64,000 nt of DNA from Heterobilharzia americana (lineage: Eukaryota > Platyhelminthes > Trematoda > Strigeidida > Schistosomatidae): NCBI GenBank assembly GCA_944470555.2, contig OX104128.1:2914001-2978000 (forward strand), in the 5' to 3' direction. Below are positions 1 through 12,499 of this stretch, piece after piece; position 1 is the first letter of the stretch; each line of letters starts with the position of its first letter. A program made the position numbers and the translations under genes. The notes under the pieces are model-generated. The model was not told the origin of the DNA. It did no database searches and worked only from the letters and a program-made list of their open reading frames with translations.

Positions 1-1620
1 CAATTAGTTCCAAAAATATGAACAGAAATAAAGAAGTTATTAGGAAATCTCGCTAGTCAGGTTCACAGTGTTAAGATATATTGCTGAAAAAGTATTTAAC
101 TGGATGCACTTAAGCTGAATTCAGAAATAATGTCTTTTATGGTCACTCAGATACGATAGCAGACAGCAATTCATACCTATACACATAGAGTGTGAAGACA
201 CAGCTGTGCAAATCTGATTACAAATGGTGTGCCAAGCTTCAATCTCACTCACACACAATTTTCATAGTGAACAATGTCCACCAGAATACCACAAACAATC
301 ATCCATCAATTATCACCTGAAATTCACCAATCCACGTGGTCATCATCAGCCAACTGAAATGGAGGAATTCATATGTTAACACACTCAGAGACACATGAAA
401 TTTCAATCATCAAGTGTATGATGAATTTCGCATCGTCCGTCATACAGGATCAACCAACTCAGTGTTCCACTACTCGAATCTTCCGTATATTCCTCGGCGG
501 ATAAGCTGATTTTCATGTAAGTGATGGGGCATGACATATGAAATCAGTATTCCCAACGTTCACGTCGTTGATTAAAACACAATGACCTACAAAATCACAA
601 CCTTTGATTCCTGGGAGAGAAGGTTCCATAGATGAAAGAGAGATATTGGGAAGTGCAGATTCTGCATCCGGTGAAACAGTACCAAAGTTATCCTTCAACT
701 GGCTCTCTTGAGAAGAAATCATTTACACAACTGTCGTGATATCAGTAAGGAACTCATAACTTACTTAAATGTCAACTAACCTCTTTCTTTAATGTCAGTG
801 GCATCTGACCATATATAAAACACGCGTACTGAGAAAGATATTAACGAGTGAATACTTGTACCATTGTGCAATGGAATTTATTCACTCACCATAGTTTGTG
901 TTCACTCAGTGAAAATACTAGTAGGCGGTGGCGTTATACATTATTTTACTTCATCCAGATTGCAGGACAGGTGAGTTTCAGTGCTCAGTAGTCGTGTAAA
1001 TTATGCACATGCAGTCGTGCAAAGACACTAACAATCTATGATAAGGAAGGTAGATAAGTGCCTCATGATGCATATTAACGCAAATAGTGTGATGTCTTTT
1101 AGGGACAGCAAACAATTTTGAACTCTCTTAAACCTGCAACCAACGTGATCCCTGTAATACCTCAGTTTGACCATTCAAGAATAGACATACTTTAGTGTCC
1201 ATTTGATAGCAAAACATGTCCATTGTATCATAATGCCCTGCCTCATTCAGACACTGCTTGACGATCAACCACACTCACTATGCTGTATGCTGACAGACCT
1301 GTAACAGATGTGTAGTTCAGTTCCTTCTAAGAGTGTCTTTTAGGTAACTGTTTTTTCTGAATGGTGAAGGTTTGTTTGAACTGAATGGTGGATAAACAAA
1401 CAAAACAGGTCACTCAGAAACGTCATCACACAGAAGGAACTAAACTCTAGAGTTCGGATTAGGTCAATGGGGAGATGAAAGCTGCATCGTGAAAAAGAAA
1501 TTCAGGCGGTCACACTGAAGCTGGGACAGACACACAAATAGCGGTAGTAATGCATCACGGATTCATATGGTAATTGGGCAAAACTCTTGCTGATTGAAGT
1601 GAAATAAAATTCTGGTCAGC
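1..1620. other. Intergenic or intronic DNA, no firm gene
   Basis: This stretch is AT-rich and has no recognisable transposon domain. One weak minus-strand exon candidate lies at about 513-722, an open frame of 69 codons. A pyrimidine-rich tract ending in AG lies just inside its start, but no convincing donor site was found and its splice phase does not match the next known upstream exon at 14.4 kb. I see no other structure here. Confidence 0.5.
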
Positions 1621-1621
1621 A

Positions 1622-1697
1622 GTCGGACCTCGTAGATCAGTTGGTAGAGCACTGGGCCAGTAACCCGGTAGTCGCTGATCCGAATCCGGCCGCGGTC
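1622..1697 (+). repeat. tRNA-like SINE head or tRNA pseudogene
   Basis: The segment has the length and internal promoter layout of a tRNA. An A-box-like block (TAGATCAGTTGG) is followed about 35 bases later by a B-box-like block (GATCCGAATCC). The first and last five bases (GGACC and GGTCC) pair as an acceptor stem. The D, anticodon and T stems are imperfect and no clean anticodon loop forms, so a functional tRNA is unlikely. A tRNA-derived SINE or a decayed tRNA copy is the best reading. It is not obviously the same family as the hammerhead-bearing SINEs near 62.8-63.4 kb. Confidence 0.45.
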
Positions 1698-1934
1698 CAG
1701 AACTTCATCTCACCTTCAATCATTACTCAGTATAAAAAGGAACTCGCCAAAACAAATGTGCGTATACAAATGACTGCATAGGCTTCATTTCAAGCCTACA
1801 ATCACTTCATAGTTGACTGTTAGTTATTAGTGCATCTATCTGTTGCAGTCTGCTGGTGATCGAAGTAATGGTCTTGAGGTGTCATCGGTGACACACAATG
1901 ATAGTGCTGCATTTGAGTGAGAGATTTTGTCACT

Positions 1935-1937
<3 letters not shown>

Positions 1938-1972
<35 letters not shown>
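1938..1972. repeat. (AC)n microsatellite
   Basis: An uninterrupted AC dinucleotide run of about 17 units, read directly. A short open frame across it is a by-product of the repeat. Confidence 0.97.
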
Positions 1973-1974
<2 letters not shown>

Positions 1975-2274
1975 GACCACGTCGGTGTGAGGAACACACG
2001 AGACACGTTATTCTCTCATCACATTGCTCTTGGTGCAACGTCGACAAGTGTGAGGTTATGCATATAAAGTCGTGGTGTGGGGATTTCATGCACTACTTCT
2101 GAACTTCATGTAATTCGCTACCTTTATGAACGTTAACAAGTTCAGAGAGAAAATTGTAGCACAGCAAGCTAACAACCTTTTATTTTGGTCTTCTCTTCAC
2201 CTTTATAACTCTTATTGAGTTCACTTATTACAGGAAGAATATGCTGGCGTAAGGAGTAGATAACCTCGCCAGGT

Positions 2275-5200
2275 TAACTAGTTCACTAGTTACTAGTCGG
2301 TCCTAACCCGGATAAGGAGGGAAGGTTGGGCACAGGACTAGTAACACTACCCCGTAATACTAATCCAATCGCTAAAAAACCTCCAAAGCACAGAAAAATA
2401 AGACTTATTCCTCACTGGAATCGGGGAAACAAAATGATGCCGGTTGGTGAAAGCCTTCGGGAAGACGATTGGCCGATGTGTCTTCCCTCTCTCGATGTAA
2501 GCGAAAGTAAGCATAGGGACATGGAATGTCCACACCACGTTTCAACCTAGCAAGGCTGTTCAGATTGCAAAAGAGATGAGAAGGTATCGAATTGAAGTGC
2601 TAGGAATCCACGAAAGCAGATAGAATGGAAGTGAACTCTATTAACTGTCAACTGGATAGTCAATAATCTACTCCGATATTGCCACCCAGACGACAAACAC
2701 AAGCGCACAGAGTTCTTAAGTGGCTATCATGACGTCCCCAAGAAGCATCGAAGGCTCTCTCTCATGCAGTGGGAACCAATCTCCTCTAGGATCATAACAG
2801 CAAGATTCAACTCAAAAGGAAAGAAAGTCACAATCATACAATGCTACTCTATGCACCTACAAATAATGCAGATCAAGAGGAGGAAATCCATAGACAACTG
2901 CAATCAGTACTGGACAAGAGCCCACCTCAGTTGGTGACATCAAAATGCATTCTATTGGGCGACATGAATGCCAAGCTAGGAGCGGAAAACACAGGAAGAG
3001 AACTCATCATGGGTCGAGAAGCACTCGGTGAAATGAACGAGAACGGTGAACTGTTTGTAGACTTCTGAGCATTCAAAGATTTGGTGATTGGAGGCAGTGT
3101 GTACAAACACAAGGATATTCACAAAGCGATATGGATTTCACCAGACACACTAAAAATCAGTTCAACTTCATCTCAACCTGAAGAAAGTTTAGACGCAGCC
3201 TACTGAATACAAGATCAGATCAAGAAGGTGAGCAGATTCAGGTTTCGAGCACTCACTATCTAGTGCAGGGAACCTACCTTCAAAATCAAGTTGAACACAC
3301 AGAACAGAAACTGAGGGACGAAACTACAGAAGACATCTTCGCGTCAGCTATCAGGAAAAATGGTGGACATTAGGCAACATCCCCGAGGAAACCTGAGAGG
3401 AAGAACACTGGAACTCTGTGCTGTGGAAGCGACGTGGAAGGAAACCTGCATAACCATGTTAAGAAGAAGCGGCAAGACAAAGAATGGATCCCGACAGATA
3501 AATGGAAACTTATAGAGGAGAGGAAGACGGTGAAGCAGAGGATAAACCAGTGCAAGGATGAACAACGAAAAGAGGAGCCGAACACAACCTGTAAAACTCT
3601 ACACTGGACAAAAAAGTGGAGAGGAGGGCACGCAGAGACAAAACACACTTCTACGACACACTTGCAAGTAAAACAGAACAGGCTGCAGGTAGGAGAGACC
3701 TGACATATATCAAATAACCAGGCTACCATCTGCAAGAGATCAACTCAGATGAAACGAATGAAAGATAGCGAAGGAAACCGAGTCAGCAAAGGAAACGATG
3801 GGCTGACCACTTCAAAAACTCTTGAATCGACCACCACCATAACCTGCAACTCGTCCAGAAATACCACCAGCAGCCCAGTCACAGAAATATCAGTGGACAC
3901 AAGCCCTCCGACAAAAGCAGAAGTCCTGAATGGCTGTAAAGTCACTGAAATTCGGGAAAGCAGCAGGAACAGATGGAATTTCACCAGAAGCACTAAAAAC
4001 AGATGCAGAGACAACAGGGACACGCTCACACCACTATTGCAGAAGTTTACAAGGAGGGAAGGAAAGGTACCTGCAGGTTGATTGGGAAAAGGGCTACCAT
4101 GTCAAACTCCCGAACAAGGGAGACCAAAGTCTGTCCATCTCAAGTATATATATGGTCGAATCATCCTGGAGAGACTGAATGATGCCCTGGATACAAAATG
4201 ACCACAGGAATGGCTGGCTGACTGGCTTCGGGAAGAACAAATCATGTGTGGGTCAAATTACAACCCCACGCTAAGCATCATCTTACAACAAAGCATAAAA
4301 TGGCAGTCAACTCTCTTTACCTCAACTTCATCAATTTCGAAAATGCCTTCGACACCATCGACCGAGAAGTAGTTGACAGGCAGGCAGCTGCTTCAACACT
4401 ACGACTCAGTGCTACAAGCCGTTATTAATGTCATTCAACAGCAGTTATATGCTATATGATGCTACATGCCAAGTGATTCACAATGGAAAGCTCGAAGACG
4501 CCTTTGAAGTGAAGATAGGAGTAAGACAAGGTTGCCACCCACTATCACCAATGATATTCCTGGTTGTGATCGACTGGACTGGATTATGCAGCAAACTGTG
4601 AGGAGTGAGAAGATGGGCATAGGCTGGCTGGACTGATGGAAAGAGCCCAGAGAAGATTTGGATTTCGCTGATGATAATTTACGTCTAATGTCTTGTTGAA
4701 CAAACTCGAAGATCTACAGGTGAAGACTAACAAGTTGAGAGGAGAGGCAAGACAGCGAAGACGGGACTTGCTTCCGGTGAAGGTAGAGAAGACAGAGGTA
4801 GAGGTGATGAAGATACCCAACCAACACTACCACAAACAACAACAAACACTATTCACCATCAACGGGCGAAACCTAAAGGAAGTAGTTTCTTTCATCTGCC
4901 TACCCAGGCAGTATCGTTTCAACTACAGGTGGTGGCGGCACAGATGAGGATGTCAAAGCCAGGATTGGAAAGATAGCAACACAGGCCTTCATTAATCTGA
5001 AATAATCAGTGTAGACATCCACACTGCACTGCACACAGCATAAAGCGTGAACAACATCTGGATTTTCAACACCAACCTCAGTCAAGTCAGTGCTTCTATG
5101 TGATGGTTGAGAGACTTGGCGCGTCACGGAAAGCATTCCCAACAAACTACTGACATTCATCAACAGCTGCCTACGCTGACTCGATCCTGAAGATCAGATG

Positions 5201-5540
5201 GCCAGGATAATAAGAATAAGCAACAAGGATCTCTGGCTGACGACCAACCAACCAACCAACTAAGAACCCATCGCCCAACAAATATGCAGTGGGAGAAAGT
5301 GGAGATGGATTGGATTGTGGATACAGTGAGAAAACCATGTGGGGAGATGACGCGTCAGGCCAGGCCGTCGGGTGGAACCGAAATGGGAATGGACTAGTTG
5401 AGTGTCCGGGGTTGACGTGGAGGAAGAAATGAAAGCTTGTGTGCAGTCGTGCAGCCAAGTTCAAAAGACTGCAGAGAAAGGTAGTGAAATTGCGACGTAT
5501 GTTCCACTAGGAACCCAAGGGACAAATAATAATAAGCAAT
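2275..5540 (+). mobile_element. RTE-type non-LTR retrotransposon copy R1, nearly full length
   Basis: Shares its 5' leader (GGTTAACTAGTTCAC then ACTAGTAACAC) with copies R3, R4 and R5, and its 3' tail with R2 and R6. The tail ends in a short AATAAT run, as expected for the RTE clade, which uses simple repeats instead of poly(A). Order along the element: 5' leader, AP endonuclease region (about 2.55-3.2 kb), linker, reverse transcriptase (about 3.9-4.7 kb), C-terminal domain (about 4.8-5.5 kb). Schistosomes are known to carry abundant RTE families such as SR2 and SR3; which of these this matches cannot be settled by eye. No target-site duplication was found, so the ends are approximate. Confidence 0.85.
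2560..5470 (+). pseudogene. Broken endonuclease-reverse transcriptase ORF of R1
   Basis: Would encode the RTE polyprotein that nicks target DNA and copies element RNA. Endonuclease signatures are YAPTNNADQEEE (about 2844) and GDMNAKLG (about 2959). RT signatures are KSLKFGKAAGTDGISPEAL (about 3936), motif A as FENAFDTIDREV (about 4336), VRQGC (about 4520) and the catalytic FADD (about 4665). The C-terminal domain has VMKIPNQHYHKQQQ (about 4807). The frame shifts many times and contains stops, so no piece exceeds about 110 codons and no product is expected. Confidence 0.85.
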
Positions 5541-5639
5541 CAATAAAATCCCTCTTAGGTTTACAAAAGTGAGAAACCAAGTGTTTGTGTGCATAGAGTA
5601 CTTATACTGAGGATAGTTCAGTTTTGAATTTCAAATACT

Positions 5640-6432
5640 TTTCTAATATTCACTTGATGTTCAGTGTTAACTAAGTGTACAAGTGTACGGCTTTTTATTG
5701 TTCTAATCTGTCTTGTATTCAACCATGATGAGTAGTGCTCAGAAATTCAACGATAGACCTGCCTCACTATATGCCCAATTTAGCTAGCTCCAGAAAAGCA
5801 GGTGGTGATAAATACACATTGAAGTGGCAGAATCAGGCATTCTTCTTTATTTCTTGCACCTAGAATTGTGAGGTTGTAGAAGATGGGATATAATTTAGCG
5901 GCTGCGAATGCTCTTTATATGCGTTGTGTGATTACCTCACTAACAATGCCACTCTTGAATTCCAATTTCAAGAAGATTTACTTCTTAGGAACTGTTACCA
6001 TTCTTGTCTTAACCTTTCTGTTTATTCATAGGCTTAGTTACAAAGTTTGTTGGATAGCTATTCCTACTAAGCAGGTCACAGATAATGGCAAACTCTTCCT
6101 CTCTCGATAACATCATCAGAGCAAATAGCTGTGGCCAGTATACTAGATATTTTACCAGGTTCCTCTTGTATTGGAGCAGTACGGCACCATCCATCACCTT
6201 TGAATAAAAGGGATAGATTAGAACAATAAAAAGCTCCACACTTGCAGACTTAGTTGACATTGGACACCAAGTGGATACTAGGAAAGCATTTAAACTTATT
6301 CATTACATATCAACTAATTCTGAATTTATTCCCGCTGTTGTGAAATTTCTTTCTGAGATAATGTATCATAAATACATTCACATAACAAAAAGATTTAACA
6401 AGGAATAAGGAACACGAGAGTTTAATCTAACC
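5640..6432. mobile_element. Penelope-like element fragment A2, folded back on itself
   Basis: From about 5654 to 6210 the minus strand matches the Penelope copy at 57.7-58.3 kb. It includes the block DLLSRNSYPTNFVTK seen in the RT C-terminal region, and the stretch leading to the GIY-YIG endonuclease. From about 6211 to 6432 the plus strand carries the continuation (TLADLVDIGHQVDTRKAF), so the two halves point in opposite directions. An inverted repeat of about 45 bp (5660-5705 against 6206-6250) marks the turning point. Frames are short and broken. Copy R2 is inserted at its right end. Confidence 0.65.
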
Positions 6433-6443
6433 ATCAAGAACAA

Positions 6444-7286
6444 TGTCACACAAACTTGAAGATCTACAGGCAAAAACTAACAAGTTGACAGAAGAGGCGA
6501 GGCAGCGAAGACGGGACTTCAAGTGAACGTAGAGAAGACAGAGGTGATGAAGATACCCAACCAACACTACCACAAACAACAACAAGCTCCAATCACCACC
6601 AACGGGAGAAACTTAAAGGAAGTAGCCTCCTTCCCCTATCTAGGCAGGGCAACATCGTTTCAACTACAGGTGGCGGCACAGACGAGGACGTCAAAGCAGC
6701 CAGGATCAAAAATACAGCAAGACAGGCGTTCATTTACCTGAAACCAGTGTGGAGATCTACTCCACTGCACTCAGCATAAAGCGTGAACAATATCCGGATT
6801 TTCAACACCAACCTCAGTCAAGTCAGTGCTTCTATGTTGTGGTTCAGAGACTTGGCGCGTTACGAAAGAGACTTCCAACAAACTACAGATAGTCACTAAC
6901 AACTGCCTACGCTGGCTCGTTACTGAAGATCAGATGGCCAGAATAATAAGAATAAGCACGAAGGAACTGTGGCTGGCAACGAACCAACCTAGAACCGATC
7001 GCTCAACAAGTATGCAGAAGGAAATGGAGATTGACTGGGCATACACTGGGAAGACTGACTGGGGACATCACGCGCCAGGCCACGCTCTCGAGTGGAACCC
7101 AGATGAGAAACGGCGAGTTGGGCGTCCGGGGGTGACATGGATGAGACCGTGTGAAGAAGAAATGAGAGCTTCTGGGTTGTTGTGGAGCCAGGTTCAAAAG
7201 TTTGCAGAGAAGAGAGTGTAATGGAGACGTGCTACTGAAGCCCTACGTCCCACTAGGAACCCAAGCGACAAATAATAATAATGATA
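6444..7286 (+). mobile_element. 5'-truncated RTE copy R2 with target-site duplication
   Basis: The 3' 0.84 kb of the same RTE family as R1. It is flanked by an 11-bp direct repeat, ATCAAGAACAA, at 6433-6443 and 7287-7297, which is a clear target-site duplication. The body starts inside the RT region just after the FADD motif (HKLEDLQAKTNKLTEE) and ends in AATAATAATAATGAT. 5' truncation plus a duplication is the usual product of target-primed reverse transcription. It landed in the plus-strand half of Penelope fragment A2. Confidence 0.88.
6523..7221 (+). pseudogene. C-terminal part of RTE polyprotein in R2
   Basis: Two open pieces. The first (about 6523-6741) contains VMKIPNQHYHKQQQ and a decayed copy of the SFTYLGS motif. 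The second (6826-7221, 131 codons) is intact through the end of the ORF and contains LLCCGSETWRVTK, NNCLRWLV and KRRVGRPGVTW. These are the conserved C-terminal blocks that follow the RT domain in RTE proteins. A frameshift near 6.75-6.82 kb separates them. There is no start, endonuclease or RT catalytic motif, so it is non-functional. Confidence 0.8.
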
Positions 7287-7297
7287 ATCAAGAACAA

Positions 7298-8265
7298 AAA
7301 GGCGTAAATGCAACCTGAGTAATATGTACACAATCATAACAACGTAAACTGTCCATGTTCTATACTGTTTCAAGTTATAGCAATGACATTTAAAATAGAC
7401 TTCCAAAATTTGGCTGTAGAATTTGTCTTCTTACTCAATCGAGTGACTTGTGATAACAGCAAAGGATTCAAGTGATCAACATAGATTATTTGTTGAGAAA
7501 GATTAATTAATAAGTTCTTCAGTGAAATAGTTTGGTTTCTGTCTTCAATGTTTTCCTCATGTTGCCACCTTTCTTCATAGATCTACAAAGTAATACAATA
7601 TATATAACACCTTGAAATCAATAAAGCCTGAAAAACCTCTAAACTGAATTATACTATCATGTGTTTATTATGGGTAATGAGATTTTTCAAAGTTCTAATA
7701 AGAAGGTGTGACCGCGGTTAGGGCGAAGGAAATCAGACGTAAGGATAAATACTCGCTGAAAGGCATTAGATGATAGTAGCTCTGAACATTTGAATACGCT
7801 TCATTTAAATGAACTGAAAATAAATAATCATAAAACCCAATGAACATGTATCTTAATTGAGATTTACTTTCGGTGCAAATGACTGAATGAATGAATGAGG
7901 CAATTACAGTTGATTCTCTATCTTAGATTTAGATTGAAGATATATGAGATCGAATATGAGACAGGAAAACAGAAGGATTCCAATGGAACAGTTCTATTTT
8001 TCTTTCTTGAGATGTATGCTGAATTCTATTGTACGACTGAGATATGGTCGTTGAAAGCAGACAATACTAAGACGTTACGTATTTTTGGCTATAGGATTCT
8101 TCCTACCATTGCTTGTGTGTAGTGGAATTGCTGAAATGGCAAGCCTTCACCGAAAGTGGTCATGAGTGTCAAGCCACAACCTAATTCCATGCACTATGCG
8201 AACAGAAGTAGAATTGTATTAAAAGAGAGCTGTATAGTCGAACTAAAAAGTGGTATCAGTTTAGA
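7298..8265. other. Unassigned AT-rich DNA
   Basis: No domain, splice-flanked exon or repeat family was recognised. A 75-codon open frame at 7895-8122 has no family resemblance and is probably chance. Confidence 0.4.
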
Positions 8266-8269
8266 AAAT

Positions 8270-8620
8270 TTTCGACTGTTGGTCTGAGCTGTGGAAGGAG
8301 ATGGAAACTGTTTGGCTGAGATGCTCAATCAGCGGTTGAACGGAGAGATAGACTCTTGATGATACGGTTGAAAATCAGTAACAGTATTAGAGAGGCATTC
8401 AGTTTTTTATCATTTTAGAACTCTTGAGTATTATCACTAACCCTTATCAATTTGTTCTCTTTTTACTCAACATTTTTATCTACTTCATTGAGATTCTTTT
8501 TCTATTCACTTCTCGGTATGTCACTGTAAAGTGTCACAACTCCAACTGATGTCCTTCTGTAACAATTTATATGTTGATTTGCCTACCGATCTTGTCATTG
8601 TTTGACCTGGCATATGAAGA
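8270..8620 (+). mobile_element. 3' tail of RTE-2 family, copy C6
   Basis: The segment around 8350-8400 (GATACGGTTGAAAATCAGTAACAG...) corresponds to the end of the RTE-2 coding region seen in C5 at about 18.4 kb. The following 200 bases resemble the C5 and C3 3' untranslated tails, including the block AAGTGTCACA. Only the end of the element is present. The match was made by eye and is the weakest of the family. Confidence 0.45.
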
Positions 8621-8829
8621 CAGAAAAGATCTCAACGATCAGATATTCATACCAATAGATCACACTACACATCCATACATACCATCGACAATAGCGGTTA
8701 AAAGAAAAATCTGGTTCTTTGAGTGAATGTCTCGAAATGAAAGAAGAGCCTAGAAAGGATGATAGAGAAATGATGACACTTTGAAGAAACTCCTTTAATC
8801 ACATGATAGCGTACAATGAACTACAGAAG

Positions 8830-9900
8830 AAACTTAGGATAAATGGGTGGTTTCTTCTTCGGGTATAGCACTATGCTTTAACACCAGGAGGCACGCTTCT
8901 CCACTTCACACAAGTTGGTATTCATCTAGCTGAATGCCCTCAGCAACTCTTCGGTTGCCCAACATCAACTCTGAACCTGAATCTCACGTAGACGTTTGTC
9001 CTCCAACTGTCCTCGAAGTTGAGAAAGCTGTACCGAAGCTGAAACGATGCAAAGCAGCAAGATCTGACAGTTTGCCACCTGAAGTTTTCGAGGATGGAGG
9101 TAGAAAATCGCTAATTAAAGTGACGGAGGTACTATGTAATACCGTCAAAGTGGTGTACTTCTGTGACTATCGCAATCTGTAAGAAGGGAAAGAAATCTTC
9201 TTGAGATAATCATAGGGGGAATTAGTTTGACCAATACTGTGTGCAAGATCCTAGGGTCCATAGTTCTCTGACACCTAACTAGAGCTGAATAACAACAAAC
9301 TTGAGAAAACCAGTCAAATTTCAGGTTGTAAAACTAAGGCATACCTACCAGTCATTGGCCGACACTTGCCATATTTCTTTTTCTGAAGGCGGCATTTGAC
9401 TTTGTCGACAGTGAAGTGTTATGGCAGCGTCCAACCAGGAAAGGAACACCGAAAAGTATATAACGCTAATCAAAGCTCTCTACTCAAAATCACGCACAAG
9501 TGTCAGAGCTTATGGAGAGTTATCATCAGAACTGATGAAAGCTAGCGGTGTCCTCCAGGGATGATTGCTATCACTGTTCTTATTTAACTTCGTTATAAAC
9601 GTGCTAATGGACATAACCTTAGGTACGTTTGGATTCACAAGTGTTCACCTACTACCTGGAGGTAATCTAGTTGACTTAGCATGTGCAGACGATATTGTCC
9701 ACAACTTACACAAGGAGGTGATAGCTGAAAGTTTTGCTTTCGAAGACTTCACTTATCAAAGCTGTACAACCATATTTAAATGCGCTAATAACAGACAAAA
9801 GTTAATTGTTAACCAATATGGTCATGTGATTTCCACAATGTTTAAGAGGGTCAGTACAAAACTCTAAATGAAGCCTTCAGTAAATAGGTGCATGATCACA
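8830..9900 (+). mobile_element. RTE-2 family fragment C1, reverse transcriptase part
   Basis: A second RTE-like family, distinct in sequence from R1-R6. The N-terminal RT region reads TVLEVEKAVPKLKRCKAA followed by LPPEVFEDGG (8934-9182). The palm region reads GVLQG then LLSLFLFNFVINVLMDI (about 9547-9620), with the catalytic motif present as CADDIV (about 9683). A stop falls inside the GVLQG block and the frames are broken. C1 runs toward C2, which lies tail-first on the other strand. Confidence 0.75.
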
Positions 9901-9984
9901 ACATAGCATTCGAATGCTCGAAGAAGTGACCAAAACATGCGAAACCTTTTACCACTCGAGGTGGAAGAAAGCCCATAAACGTAA

Positions 9985-11430
9985 GCAAATAGGAATGAGA
10001 TAACACTGATATTCAGCTACATAATTAACATGATGATGTATAGGTACATCTGCATCATTGAGATCTATTCTCAGCCATATCACCTAGTCTTGAATTACCG
10101 GTTCTTGTTGTAGAGCAGACCACTACCAAGAATTCCACATTTCCCTACACGGCTCACAACAACAACCAGTCTTCTTGCGATGATACTGTTTTTTAGTCTG
10201 GCCACCTCTAACCACTTTCCATACTCAACCTACTTCAGCTAACATTCTCCAACCAGATAGACGATGACTATACAGGATGTGCAACACACCTCCCAGCCAT
10301 CTCAATCCACAAAGGTCCACAACATCATCAATCACTTAACTCTCCTACCTATAATCTCTACGTCTCACTCCTATGCTAACGACGTGGTTGCACCAGGCCA
10401 CATAGCATACTCTTTGCAGGTAAATGTGGTCGTACGCCTGAAGGATACTGATATCCATCCACCTTTTTAAGCCATTTTTCACAGTCATGTAGTAGAACAC
10501 AGTGAACTTCAGAATGATATGCTCGACAATAAGCCCTAGGAAGTCTATCACATTGGCACCATAAATGGCTTAAGTTGGTCAACGACAATCGAGCCTTAGT
10601 ATCCAAACAGTTTTCATAGGTCACTAGCCCATCAGGTGTGATCCGGATTTTCAGATAAGTGAAGTGGTTAACCACCTCAACCATTTCACTCGTTGTTATA
10701 CAAAGCACCAGGTAAGACTAGTACTGCGGTAACAATTTGCATTTGAGTGACCAGGAACGCATCCCAAACATTCTCAAATCGCCAATCAAGGTATCCAGAA
10801 GACTTTGTATCTTGCGAGCGTCTTCATCTAACACGACTGTCATCTGTGCATTGCATTGCATGTCTGCTAAAGTCTCTTGTGACTAGGCCAATCACTGTAA
10901 ATTCAGATCACGAGAGGAAGACCTTCAAATTAACGCCTATGACAAAATCAAGTAAGAATAGAGAGGGAACATCGCTGCTGGACATCACTCAACGTGCATG
11001 ATTCATCTGATAGCCCAACATACGGTCTAACATACTCAAGGGGGTTTGAGCCCTAAATAGTGAGGTACTGCCGTAAGACCCCCTCGATCGACGGAGTCAA
11101 ACATCAATTTCAAGTCAAGAAGTAACTAACGTGAGCCGTGAAAAGTGTACCTGTGTTTTAGAACCCGTCGAAGGGTGAACATCTGGTGAATACATCCATG
11201 ACCGTCTGAATCCTGTTTTTTTCTCCGGTTTGCTGTCCCCAAGTTCCACTTAGACATTTGATACCTATAAAATCTAGAATCTTAGACACTGCGTTCGTCA
11301 TACTGATTCCCCTGAGGTTATTACACGAGGACTTAGAAATAACTTCAGGGAAACCAAGACATTTCGCAACTCGTTTGAATCTAAACTTATGTTGACTATA
11401 CGATGAAGTAGTTGGATGCAATAACTGCTG
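9985..11430 (-). mobile_element. RTE-2 family fragment C2, RT to 3' end
   Basis: On the minus strand 11421-11158 encodes NNLRGISMTNAVSKIL, an RT block. 10708-10376 encodes the C-terminal block with VNHFTYLKIRITPDGLV and LSLTNLSHLW. The 3' tail runs down to about 9985, with the block TGATGCAGATG shared with C3 and C4. Frames are interrupted throughout. It converges on C1, so the two form a tail-to-tail pair. Confidence 0.7.
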
Positions 11431-11649
11431 TATTTAACTCGATAGTTTTATTGATGGTGCTGGAAACGAATGCATGTGGTTCACACAATATACTCTGATT
11501 TACATTTGTAAATTGACCGACATATCTTTTTATCACATTAATGGAATCAGTAGACAGTAAAAGTGATGACTTTTATTCGGTTGTACAATCCCATCTAAAT
11601 CCATATAGGACCAGGCATTACTGCGTACCGATTCAGAGTTGCCACACCT

Positions 11650-12490
11650 CAGATCAGTACATCAAGTAAAAAGGCAGTGAGGCACAAGATGAAGATAAGA
11701 AAATCCAGTCAAAAGAAATATAAAGTACAAAAAGAGAGAAACGAAGAATGAGAAAATGGTAAGATTAGGTATAGTGTCGTTAAGATGAGGATAATGTATG
11801 TATACATCTGCGCCACTGACATCGGTTCTCAGCCATGCCATCACTTACAGTCTCCAACCACTGGTTCCTCTTGTCCCACCGACCCCAACCACCTAGTCTG
11901 CATCACCGCACATCGCTCAAACCAACAGTCAAACACTTCATACATTCGTGTCATGTTTTAGTCTGGCCAACTCGGGCCATTTTGCAGTCTGCACCTACTC
12001 CAGCCAACATTGTGTGATGAGTCAACCGGCCACTAGGCATACGTAACACGTGTCCCAACCATCTCAGTCGATAAAGGTTCACAACCTCGTCAACTGATTT
12101 ACCTCTTCTCCCCAAAACTCTACTCCTAACTTGTGCGTTACTCACGTGGTGACACCACGGAATACAGCCTATACTACAAAGGCAACGGTGGTCACACACC
12201 TCAAGCCTTCTCATGTCTTCCACTTTCAATGGCCATATTTTACAGCCATAAAGTAGAACAGAGCGGACTGCTGTGCAGGTGCAGTATATGCGAGCCTTAG
12301 TAGATAATCGGATCTCACAGCGGCGCTGTAGGTGGCGTACGTTGGTGAAAGCTAGCCAACCGAGCCTTTTGTATCCGTGAGGGGATTCCATCGGCCACTG
12401 AGCCACCAGAGCAGGGGTGATCCTACTTCCCAGGTAAGTGAAGTGGTCGACATACAACCACTTCATTCTCTATTGTTAGCCGCGGCACCG
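11650..12490 (-). mobile_element. RTE-2 family 3' fragment C3
   Basis: The minus strand carries the best-preserved copy of the family's C-terminal domain: VDHFTYLGSRITP, LAFTNVRHLQRR, AVRSVLLYGC, KVEDMRRLEV, RLRWLGHVLRMP and the terminal VGQTKT (12466-11951, 171 codons open). The remainder to about 11650 is the 3' untranslated tail. There is no RT catalytic motif, so it is a 5'-truncated copy. Confidence 0.82.
11951..12466 (-). pseudogene. C-terminal domain of RTE-2 polyprotein (C3)
   Basis: An open frame of 171 codons covering the conserved region downstream of RT in this family. It begins at the FTYLGSRI motif and runs past RWLGHVLRMP. It lacks the endonuclease and polymerase parts and begins within the element, so it is a truncated relic even though the frame is open. 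The role of this C-terminal region is not established. Confidence 0.75.
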
Positions 12491-12499
12491 CTGAAAACC

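Noticed and set aside
513..722. 69-codon minus-strand frame as a host exon
   Set aside because: The donor is weak, and no acceptor gives the phase required by the nearest confirmed exon. Mentioned but not annotated as coding.
1917..2102. Open frame across the AC repeat
   Set aside because: It exists only because the dinucleotide run lacks stops. No domain or splice signals.
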